Origin: an uncultured Eubacterium sp.
GTDB lineage: Bacteria > Bacillota > Clostridia > Lachnospirales > Lachnospiraceae
Length of the DNA stretch: 24,287 nucleotides
Assembly (NCBI GenBank): GCA_900545725.1
Contig: URAI01000027.1
Coordinates: forward strand, 1 to 24,287
Direction of reading: 5' to 3'
A model generated the notes under the pieces. The model was given only the letters and a program-made list of their open reading frames with translations. It was not told where the DNA came from and ran no database searches. Positions 1 through 7,216 of this stretch are shown piece by piece. A program made the translations under genes and the position numbers. Within the stretch, counting starts at the first letter, position 1; each line of letters opens with the position of its first letter.

Positions 1-2
1 AC

Positions 3-1277
3 AGACTGCAGGATTACCGCCCGTTACTAAAAGACTACCGGGCATTGATCGTAGACGAAGCGCATAAACTGCCGGATGCGGCAAAGCAGATGTTCGGGAA
101 GAGCCTGTGTTATGACGATATCCGGGAGATCTGTTTTTATCTTGGGAAAGAATATCAGGGACCGGAGATAAGAAAACTGTCCGGGACGATCCGGATGGTG
201 CTGGATGTGATCGGAGAAAACCACAGAACCAGATATGGGCTAAAAGAAGAATTTTACATGACAGAAGAGTGTGCCATGTATTTATATGAGGGGATACAGA
301 CCATGAATAAGATCATAGAAAAATTAGAAAAGAAGATCCCAAAGTGGATCAGAAACAAGCTGGAAGAGACCAGAAGTGTTCTGGAATGCTTTTTCCATCA
401 GGATAAGAAGTATGTGCTGCATCTGAAACAGGATCAGGAACATCGGATCATATTGTGTGCCTCTAGCAGACGGATTCCACAGTATCTTGACCAGATGTTG
501 TGGAGCAGGGGAATAGGAGCAATCCTGACAAGCGGAACGTTAAAAACCGGACAGGGATTTTCCCATATCCGAAAGATGACGGGATTACAGAAAGTGCAGA
601 GGGTACGTGAATATGTGGCAGACTCTCCATTTGAATATCAAAAGAATTGTCTGTTATATCTGCCAAAGGATCTGAAAAAGTGCAGAAGGGGAAGTCAGGA
701 AGAAGCAGAGATGATAGCGGACCATATCCATTCGTTGATCTGTTCGACTTACGGACATACACTGGTGCTGTTCACATCCTATCACTTGATGGGAAATGTA
801 TATCAGATGTTGCGGGATGAGATACCATTCCCGATGATTGGAGTGTGGAGACATTCCCCGGAAGAAATCACGAGATTTAAACAGACAGACAATGCTGTCC
901 TTTTTGCAGCCGGATCTTGCTGGGAAGGAGTAGATTTTCCCGGAGATATGGTATCTTCGCTGATTATCGTAAAACTGCCATTCGCTGTTCCAGATCCCAT
1001 CAGTGAGGCACAGAAGAAAGAATTTGATTGTCTGAAAGACTACATTCAGGCAGTGATCGTTCCGGATATGCAGAAAAAACTAAGGCAGGGGTTCGGACGT
1101 GCGCTCCGCACAGAGACAGACACCTGTGTCGTGTCCATCTTAGATGAGCGTGCAGGAGAGGACGGAAGATATCATGAGGAAGTGATGTGTGCGCTTCCGA
1201 GTTGCAAGATGGCAAAAGACATCAAGGATGTCCAGCGTTTTATCAGAAATCGGAAGGGTGTGGAATATTACCTGTAA
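3..1277 (+). CDS. DinG/Rad3-type (XPD-like) ATP-dependent DNA helicase, 5' end outside window
   Basis: This is the C-terminal ~424 residues of a superfamily 2 helicase of the DinG/Rad3 type. The reading frame is open from the left edge, so the Walker A part and the true start lie outside the window. Visible motifs are the DEAH box (IVDEAHKLPDAA, at the start of the visible part), the motif ILTSGTLKTG typical of the second RecA domain, CWEGVDFPGD, and the final arginine-rich motif QGFGRALRTETD. The end is natural, with the usual acidic C-terminal tail after the last motif. Family members unwind DNA with a 5'-3' polarity; the role here is unknown. Codon use is richer in G and C than in the tad genes further right, suggesting acquired DNA. 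It could be cargo of the adjacent recombinase element or part of a larger integrated element. I cannot see whether the Fe-S cysteines of the family are present. Confidence 0.8.
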   Translation, partial: RLQDYRPLLKDYRALIVDEAHKLPDAAKQMFGKSLCYDDIREICFYLGKEYQGPEIRKLSGTIRMVLDVIGENHRTRYGLKEEFYMTEECAMYLYEGIQTMNKIIEKLEKKIPKWIRNKLEETRSVLECFFHQDKKYVLHLKQDQEHRIILCASSRRIPQYLDQMLWSRGIGAILTSGTLKTGQGFSHIRKMTGLQKVQRVREYVADSPFEYQKNCLLYLPKDLKKCRRGSQEEAEMIADHIHSLICSTYGHTLVLFTSYHLMGNVYQMLRDEIPFPMIGVWRHSPEEITRFKQTDNAVLFAAGSCWEGVDFPGDMVSSLIIVKLPFAVPDPISEAQKKEFDCLKDYIQAVIVPDMQKKLRQGFGRALRTETDTCVVSILDERAGEDGRYHEEVMCALPSCKMAKDIKDVQRFIRNRKGVEYYL

Positions 1278-1298
1278 ATACTCGTGGTTCTGCTACAA

Positions 1299-1360
1299 TC
1301 ACAGCGAGTTTACAGCGAAATGTTTGGTGGTATTTCAGTGGCATTTTCAGTGGAATTGTT
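1299..1360. repeat. Helically phased short repeats upstream of the recombinase operon
   Basis: ACAGCGA occurs at 1301 and 1312, and TTTCAGTGG at 1333 and 1345. Aligned on the shared CAG-G core these sites start about 11, 23 and 12 bp apart, and a weaker variant (TTGGTGG) fills the gap at about 1324. Regular repeats at roughly one helical turn beside a recombinase gene suggest binding sites for the recombinases or a transcription factor. That role is inference. No gene is visible between the helicase stop at 1277 and the first recombinase start at 1439. Confidence 0.4.
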
Positions 1361-1380
1361 GGTATTGATGAATAGCTATT

Positions 1381-1410
1381 TGGACATGAAGTGGGTATAC
1401 TGTGTATAGC
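1381..1410 (+). promoter_or_regulatory. Possible promoter of the recombinase operon
   Basis: TGGACA (1381-1386) and TATAGC (1405-1410) are 18 bp apart, about 30 bp ahead of the first recombinase start. A stronger-looking TATACT at 1396 lacks a good partner. The match is modest and judged by eye only. Confidence 0.3.
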
Positions 1411-1438
1411 GTTAGAAATTTAGAAGGAAGGTGTTAAT

Positions 1439-2557
1439 ATGGCAAAATATATCGTAGAAATGCAGATGGATAAACAAGAGAAATTTTATTTTATTCGAGA
1501 AAATGAAAGCGGAGATATTGTATATTTGCCTTCTAAATATCTAATGCATAAGAAAAGGTCAAAGATATCACCGAATACCATACAAAGAAGTGCCTTTGCA
1601 TTATCTTATTATTTGAATTTTCTGGATGAAAAGCAACTTTGTTTAGATGATATTTATCAAATGAAATATATTGAACAGCATGAACATTTTACAGATTTCC
1701 TGATTTGGTTAAAAGCTGGTATGCATAGCAGGGAAGATTATTTAAAACTTCCTAATAATGAGACATGCAATGCATATTTAAAAGAAGTATTCAGATTTTA
1801 TACCTTTATGGAGCAGGAAAACAAGCATTCGGAAAGCTTGAAGGTATTATCAGATACGCAAATGATTGTGCGAAATTCCATCGGTATCAGAAAAGTATTG
1901 AATAGGAAGAGTTTTCGAGGATATTTAAAAGAAAAAGGACATCAAGGAAAAACCATTGAGCAGGACAAGATTGTAGTGTTGTTGCAAGAATGTGCAAACA
2001 GCCGCGATCAGGTTCTGCTTTTATTATTAGCAGAAACAGGCTTTAGAATAGGGGAACTCTTAGGTGTACGATACGCAGAGGATATAGACTATGAGAAACA
2101 TATAATATATGTCAACTTTCGAGATGATAATGAGAATGGGGCAAGAGCTAAAAACGCAGAACTTCGAAGAGCCAAAATCAGCGACGCAACATTTGATATT
2201 TTAATGTTTTATATTGAAGACTATAAGGAACTGATTATAGGACAGGAATATTTATTTATTAATGTCTCAGGTGATTACGTTGGAAAGCCTTTTAAGGGAA
2301 GTGGAGTATATGCCATGTTACGCAGATTGGAGAGAAAGACGGGAATTAAAGCATCTCCACATATGCTCCGGCATTATTTTGCAAATGCAAGACGAAAAGA
2401 TGGATGGAAATTAGAAATGATTAGTCAAGCACTCGGGCATCGGAATATCGAAACGACTATGAAATATCTGAATATAACAGAGGATGAACTAATAGAAGTC
2501 AGTGATGCTTTTTATAACAGGCATCAAGCAATGTATGGTGTTCAGAATTTGTTATAA
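1439..2557 (+). CDS. Tyrosine recombinase, Tn554 TnpA-like (first of three)
   Basis: This 372-residue site-specific recombinase is close in length to TnpA of Tn554 (about 360). The N-terminal part (roughly 1-170) has the SAM-like DNA-binding fold expected for phage-type integrases. The catalytic domain shows Arg203 in AETGFRIGE, the HxxR motif His308-Met-Leu-Arg311, His334 in LGHRN, and the likely nucleophile Tyr343 in MKYLN, so it looks active. The start is supported by a strong Shine-Dalgarno (AAGGAAGGTG) about 7 nt upstream. It is the first gene of a tightly packed operon with two more recombinases and two small proteins. In Tn554, TnpA and TnpB together catalyse insertion at a preferred site; the same is inferred here. 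Confidence 0.9.
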   Translation: MAKYIVEMQMDKQEKFYFIRENESGDIVYLPSKYLMHKKRSKISPNTIQRSAFALSYYLNFLDEKQLCLDDIYQMKYIEQHEHFTDFLIWLKAGMHSREDYLKLPNNETCNAYLKEVFRFYTFMEQENKHSESLKVLSDTQMIVRNSIGIRKVLNRKSFRGYLKEKGHQGKTIEQDKIVVLLQECANSRDQVLLLLLAETGFRIGELLGVRYAEDIDYEKHIIYVNFRDDNENGARAKNAELRRAKISDATFDILMFYIEDYKELIIGQEYLFINVSGDYVGKPFKGSGVYAMLRRLERKTGIKASPHMLRHYFANARRKDGWKLEMISQALGHRNIETTMKYLNITEDELIEVSDAFYNRHQAMYGVQNLL

Positions 2558-2575
2558 AAAAGAGGAGGCGATCAA

Positions 2576-4552
2576 GTGTCTGCAATTCGATTGCTGCAAG
2601 CAGAACGCAAGGAAGAGATACAGCATCTTCACAGGCAGTTTATGTCAGGCGGAATATTGCAGAGAGAATTATGGGAAGAAGCAGAGAAATTCCTTATCCA
2701 AAGAGAAATCTATGATGTGATTTTAGCAGAAGAACAAGATTTGCGGGAATACAAACAAACTTTGTTGGATAGTGGGAATTATACGAAAAAGCAGGTGAAA
2801 GAGCAGTCATCCGCATTACGGAAGATACAGAAGTATTGGATAGAAACAGAATATGGAGAGCTACTCTTAGAAATCCGAGAAAGCCAAGTGTCAGATGAGG
2901 CATTGAAGGGAAACATCAAACGGTTTCTAATCCGGCAGGGAATACATCATATCAAAGAGATTGATTATACGGTACGAAGCCGTTATGAAGCAGAACTGAA
3001 AAAAATGTGGGATGAAGCGAGTGTGATGAGATATTTAAAGGTTTTCGATCATATCAAGCAGTATAGTATCCAAAAAGAAATAGAAAGTCTGCCGGGAAGA
3101 ATCGAACACCGGAGGAAATATCAAGCACAGGTTGTATTCCTGCCATACTTACCAGATTTGGAGTTGGTTAAGGATTTTGAATATGTCCGAGATAAACAGG
3201 AACTGGTGTGGGATTTTTTTAGAAGAGCATCTGAAAAATTAAAAAAGCAGGTTTTTCTACTATTGAATTATATTCTAGATAATTTGTATCGAGACGATCC
3301 CAAAGAGAGAAGAGTTCGCTATTTATTGCCATTACACTGGTTATATGATTTTTGTGTGGAGGAAGAGATTGATGATCTGGAAGGATTGGAATTAGAACAG
3401 ATCCAACGATTTGAGAAAATCGTGGAACAGAAAGTGGTCAATGTGAAAAACTCTATGCAGATTATTGACAATAGTCGGAAAATCTTATTTTTAACAGCAC
3501 CAGAAATTCATTGGCATGCCAATGTGTGGTATATGGAACGCTTTCACCTGTCAGAAGATCGGCTTAACCCAAGCAATCCAGTACAGCGATTGAGTTTTAT
3601 AGAAGTGACTAACAAAAAGAATCGAGAATTGTTACAGGAATATGCCAAATATCATGTTGGAATTGGTGGACTGACGATAGCAAATATCCGAGGACAACTA
3701 TATGAGGTAAAAAGACTTCTGGAATATTTTAAGGAAGAAGAATCCATTTGTCAGGTAGATGAAAATCAATTGGATGACTATTTTAGGAAACTGGAAGAAA
3801 AGGATACCAAAGATGATACATTCAATAAAAGAATTGTGCATTATATAAAATTTTATCAGTTTTTAAATGTCCGAGGATATATGAAGGAGATACCCTTTAA
3901 ACCGGAGTATTACCTGAAAAAGACATATCCAGAGCATCATGACAGAACGGTGGAAGAAAAAGTTTATATGGAAATCCTGCATAAGCTGTATGCATTTCCG
4001 ATAGTTCCAAGATTGATATTTTTACACTTGTGGTGTACTGGATTGAGAATCAGCGAAGTGTGTACGTTAAAAGGGGATGCATATTACTGGGATGGAGAAG
4101 ATGCATGGTTGAAAGTCTATCAGATCAAGATGAAGGCAGATAAAATGATACCAATACCGCTTGTGATGTATAGAATCATGCGTAAGTATATTGAGCGTGA
4201 ACACATTCGTCCGAAAGATTATATCTTTAAAGGGAAGGATGGTGGAGCGTACCGGGGAACAACATTCCGACAAGAGTTTCAGCAATACTGTGATAAGAAT
4301 GGAATTGCAGATGGCAGTTATATCTTCAAAACCCATGACTATAGGCATACGCTGGCCACCCAATTTTATGATGAGGATGTTTCTATACAGACAATCCGAG
4401 ATTATTTAGGACATTTTTCCGAAGAGATGACAAAACAGTATGTAGACTTCATGCCAAAGAGAATTGAAAAAGCAAGTGATACTTACTTTAAGAAACAGGA
4501 AAATGACTTGGCTTCTACCATTAAAGCTAAGAAGCGTGGTGAAAGAATATGA
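2576..4552 (+). CDS. Large tyrosine recombinase, Tn554 TnpB-like (second of three)
   Basis: This 658-residue protein matches the length of Tn554 TnpB (about 630) and has a long N-terminal half of unknown fold before the catalytic domain. Active-site residues are Arg491 in TGLRISEV, the HxxR motif His587-Asp-Tyr-Arg590, His613 in YLGHFS and Tyr622 in KQYVDF. The start is a GTG at 2576, chosen because AGGAGG at 2562-2567 sits 8 nt upstream; an ATG further in has no such site. It begins 18 bp after the first recombinase and its stop overlaps the start of the third by 4 bp (ATGA), so the three are probably translationally coupled and act as one complex. Confidence 0.88.
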   Translation: MSAIRLLQAERKEEIQHLHRQFMSGGILQRELWEEAEKFLIQREIYDVILAEEQDLREYKQTLLDSGNYTKKQVKEQSSALRKIQKYWIETEYGELLLEIRESQVSDEALKGNIKRFLIRQGIHHIKEIDYTVRSRYEAELKKMWDEASVMRYLKVFDHIKQYSIQKEIESLPGRIEHRRKYQAQVVFLPYLPDLELVKDFEYVRDKQELVWDFFRRASEKLKKQVFLLLNYILDNLYRDDPKERRVRYLLPLHWLYDFCVEEEIDDLEGLELEQIQRFEKIVEQKVVNVKNSMQIIDNSRKILFLTAPEIHWHANVWYMERFHLSEDRLNPSNPVQRLSFIEVTNKKNRELLQEYAKYHVGIGGLTIANIRGQLYEVKRLLEYFKEEESICQVDENQLDDYFRKLEEKDTKDDTFNKRIVHYIKFYQFLNVRGYMKEIPFKPEYYLKKTYPEHHDRTVEEKVYMEILHKLYAFPIVPRLIFLHLWCTGLRISEVCTLKGDAYYWDGEDAWLKVYQIKMKADKMIPIPLVMYRIMRKYIEREHIRPKDYIFKGKDGGAYRGTTFRQEFQQYCDKNGIADGSYIFKTHDYRHTLATQFYDEDVSIQTIRDYLGHFSEEMTKQYVDFMPKRIEKASDTYFKKQENDLASTIKAKKRGERI

Positions 4553-6042
4553 AAAAAAGAATTTACATATATGAGCTGGACTGCTACAAGGTAGCATCCG
4601 AAGAGCAGATTCAGAGAATGCGTATCAGCCCGGAACGGTATTTTAATCTGGAAGGATTGCCATCAGAAGAACTTGCCGAAAAGTTGGAAGAATTTATATG
4701 GGAAAGAGGAAAAATGCTCGCACCGTCCAGCATGGCAAGTGAAGTGACCTATTATAATAATATTCGAGAATTTCTGATTGATCGGAAAATACAAAGCCTT
4801 GATGCCAGAGAAGAAGAAAAAATCATCCGTATGTTAAAAGGATGGATGCTGGAACGAGGATATGCTTTATCAAGCAAAAAATATCGGCCTGCATATGACA
4901 AAATAGGAATTGAAAGTCCTAGCATTGTAAGGCATATGAAAAAAATCTTGAAGTTTCTGGAAGAAGAGGATGACAGGGATGAGCAGGAAAAAGATATCTG
5001 GACTCTTAAAAACTTCGATTTTCCTATTTATAGAAATCCAATCAAGAATACGGAAACGATTAACTTTACTAAAATTGTACAGCCAGATATTCGGGAAGAA
5101 GTAAAAAAAGTAATTTTTATGCATTTAAAATATTCCCCTTTAGGAACGATTCATAGTGAAATAGCTGCAGTAAAGCGGTTCTCAAAATTTCTTAAAAGAA
5201 AATATTTGGACATTCAATCGCTGCAGGATCTGGAACGGATGCATATAGAAGAGTATCTGATATATCTTCAGACGGAAGCACATGACCGGAAAAATTATAG
5301 ATCTGACCTATATGCACTACGAAGGGTAATAGAAGATGTTGGGAATTTATATGAACGACAGTACATGAGCGAATTATTTCTGAGTAATGATTTCCCAAGT
5401 ACACCAAGGCATGTATTCAAATTTTACTCAGATGCGGAAATCAAAAGATTAAACGAACACATTTTCAAAATGGATGAGCAGATATGTAGGGCACTGATTA
5501 TCCATCAATTACTGGGAACGAGGATTTCAGATACGCTGACCTTAAAGACAGACTGCCTAAGCATGCGGAATAATCGATATTTTATAAGGATTGATCAGGT
5601 GAAGTCAGTCACCTATGAAAAAGCCATCAGTGAAGAAGTGGCACAACTGATTATGAAAGCAATTGATTATACAAAGGAACGGTATGGAGAAACAACTTAC
5701 ATTTTTGCAAAAAAAGATGATCCAACTAGGCCTTATCAATATAGCATGATTCAAAATCAGATTATGACAATGATCCGCCAGGAAGATATCCGGGATGATA
5801 ATGGAGAGTTTCTGAAGTTTGGAACCCATATTTTTCGACATTGTTATGGAAAGAAATTGACAGAAATGCATGTGGATGACTGGATGATAGCTAAGCTACT
5901 GGGGCATACCTCCATATATTCGGTACATCATTATCGAAAAATTGGCAATAAACTGATGGCAGATGAAACGAGAGCTGCAAGAGAAAAAATGGACATGATC
6001 CTATTAGATATCATAGAAGGATGGGATGATTATGAAATATGA
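4549..6042 (+). CDS. Third tyrosine recombinase of the Tn554-like operon
   Basis: This 497-residue protein has a complete tyrosine-recombinase catalytic set: Arg325 in LLGTRISDT, His427-Ile-Phe-Arg430, His453 in LLGHTS and Tyr462 in HHYRKI. Its start overlaps the stop of the previous recombinase (ATGA), and its last codons overlap the start of the next small gene. Classical Tn554 encodes two recombinases and one small protein, so a third recombinase makes this layout closer to recombinase-trio elements while keeping the Tn554-type helper genes. Its exact job (target choice, second strand exchange or excision) cannot be read from the sequence. Confidence 0.85.
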   Translation: MKKRIYIYELDCYKVASEEQIQRMRISPERYFNLEGLPSEELAEKLEEFIWERGKMLAPSSMASEVTYYNNIREFLIDRKIQSLDAREEEKIIRMLKGWMLERGYALSSKKYRPAYDKIGIESPSIVRHMKKILKFLEEEDDRDEQEKDIWTLKNFDFPIYRNPIKNTETINFTKIVQPDIREEVKKVIFMHLKYSPLGTIHSEIAAVKRFSKFLKRKYLDIQSLQDLERMHIEEYLIYLQTEAHDRKNYRSDLYALRRVIEDVGNLYERQYMSELFLSNDFPSTPRHVFKFYSDAEIKRLNEHIFKMDEQICRALIIHQLLGTRISDTLTLKTDCLSMRNNRYFIRIDQVKSVTYEKAISEEVAQLIMKAIDYTKERYGETTYIFAKKDDPTRPYQYSMIQNQIMTMIRQEDIRDDNGEFLKFGTHIFRHCYGKKLTEMHVDDWMIAKLLGHTSIYSVHHYRKIGNKLMADETRAAREKMDMILLDIIEGWDDYEI

Positions 6043-6457
6043 TAAGATGGTAGCGATTACGCAGGCTGAGAGTCAGAGGAAGATGAATATTGCAAAAAAT
6101 ACAATATCTGATATGCTTAAAAATATGGAAAGAATTACCGTAGCAGAGCTGGTAAAAAGAACTGGGCTTTCTAGAGGATTTTTTTATAAAAATGAGCTTA
6201 TCAGAAGAGAAATGGATGACGCAATACATAGACAGGAAGCAATTTTTAAGAATAGACATCCGGTTGCAATGGACAGAAAACTTGAAAATTCAGTAATTGA
6301 GTTGAAAATTGAATTGTTAAAAGCCAAAGCAGAGAACGAGAAATTAGCAGAACAAAATCAGGAATTGAAAAGAAAAAATGAACTGTTGCAGCAAGAACTA
6401 GAGAAATTGAATAAACGGGTCAGTAGGAAAGAAATTTCTGTTCTAAAAAAATTGTGA
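6032..6457 (+). CDS. Small DUF6262/TnpC-like protein, copy 1
   Basis: This is a 141-residue protein of the small helper family found with Tn554-type recombinases. Residues ~25-55 have a predicted helix-turn-helix-like block (RITVAELVKRTGLSRGFF), and the C-terminal ~60 residues form a charged, leucine-rich coiled coil. I chose the ATG at 6032 rather than 6026 because the next gene begins with the same residues (MKYDKMV). The start lies inside the end of the third recombinase gene, so translation is coupled. In Tn554, TnpC affects the orientation and efficiency of transposition; an equivalent accessory DNA-binding role is inferred. Confidence 0.75.
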   Translation: MKYDKMVAITQAESQRKMNIAKNTISDMLKNMERITVAELVKRTGLSRGFFYKNELIRREMDDAIHRQEAIFKNRHPVAMDRKLENSVIELKIELLKAKAENEKLAEQNQELKRKNELLQQELEKLNKRVSRKEISVLKKL

Positions 6458-6496
6458 GAATGGTGTGGTACAAGTTTTTTGAGAGGACGATAATCT

Positions 6497-6871
6497 ATGA
6501 AATACGATAAAATGGTCGAATGTAGTTTGGAACGTAGCAAACAGAAGGTAGAAACCGCAAAACGGGAAATTCAAGAAATGTTGGAATCAAAAGAAAAAAT
6601 AACAGTTGCTGCATTGATTCAAAAAACAGGCTTTTCTAAAGGATTTTTTTATCGAAATGAAGAAATGCGCAGGGTGGTAAATGAAGCTATGCATCAACAG
6701 AGCGTAACGTATAATCCGAAACAGATTATTATTGATATGGCTATGGAAAGAACTTTAGTTAATGCAAAAACGACTATACAGGAATTGAAACTAAAAATAA
6801 AAAAATTGGAAAAAGAAAATGCAGAGTTGCGAGAAGAATTGGCAAGGGTAAGAAAAATATCTAAAGTATAA
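6497..6871 (+). CDS. Small DUF6262/TnpC-like protein, copy 2
   Basis: This 124-residue protein is a diverged paralogue of the preceding one. It shares the opening MKYDKMV, the helix-turn-helix-like block (KITVAALIQKTGFSKGFF) and a C-terminal coiled coil rich in Lys, Glu and Leu. The start follows a GAGAGGA site at about 6480-6486. It is the last gene of the operon and is followed by a strong terminator. Two copies suggest either duplication within the element or a heteromeric pair; the central parts differ enough that the duplication is not recent. Confidence 0.75.
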   Translation: MKYDKMVECSLERSKQKVETAKREIQEMLESKEKITVAALIQKTGFSKGFFYRNEEMRRVVNEAMHQQSVTYNPKQIIIDMAMERTLVNAKTTIQELKLKIKKLEKENAELREELARVRKISKV

Positions 6872-6905
6872 AAGGAAAAATTAAATATTTGAATTTGAAT
6901 GATTC

Positions 6906-6951
6906 AAGGCAGAATGTACAGTAAAAAAGCAAGTACATTCTGTCTTGTTTT
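6906..6951 (+). terminator. Intrinsic terminator after the recombinase operon
   Basis: A 14-bp stem (6906-6919 with 6933-6946, one G-U pair) encloses a 13-nt loop and is followed by GTTTTGT. It lies 35 bp past the last gene of the operon. It should also stop transcription from the element entering the tad genes to the right. Confidence 0.8.
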
Positions 6952-7087
6952 GTATAGATATGAATAAATAAAAATACTGGCTACAAAATGCACACAACAT
7001 ACAAAAAGTGCAAAAAACAAAGAAAATAGACGAATGATACGTTTTGGTCTATATGGTTAAATCCAGTGTTTATAAGGCTTTTGAGGC

Positions 7088-7213
7088 ATGAAAAAGACAG
7101 GGGCTAAATTTATGGTGGTATTAATAAGTCTTGTCGCAATATTTAAGACAGAGATATCAGCAGTTGTAAGGAAAATTACAGGAACAATGAAGACTAATGC
7201 TTATAAGATATAA
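7088..7213 (+). pseudogene. Decayed Flp1-type pilin remnant
   Basis: The 41 codons from the ATG at 7088 end in a stretch (VVLISLVAIFKTEISAVV) that resembles the hydrophobic helix and tail of small Flp1-family Tad pilins, which usually sit just before the DUF5702 gene in Clostridia. The upstream part is abnormal. The residues DRG, which normally precede the helix, appear at 7096 in another frame and are followed at once by a stop, and the hydrophobic stretch is several residues shorter than I expect for the family. The ATG has no properly spaced ribosome binding site (GAGG is only about 2 nt away). I read it as a pilin gene with indels. The alternative is a short unrelated ORF; the family match is from memory of the pattern, not a search. 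Confidence 0.4.
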
Positions 7214-7216
7214 TTT

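Noticed and set aside
1187..1375. Small ORF across the helicase 3' end
   Set aside because: It overlaps the helicase in another frame, has no ribosome binding site and no recognisable product; the repeats explain its periodic residues.
1292..6986. GCTACAA at 1292-1298 and 6980-6986 as a target-site duplication of the recombinase element
   Set aside because: A 7-mer shared between two AT-rich gaps of this size is expected by chance, and the flanking bases do not extend the match.
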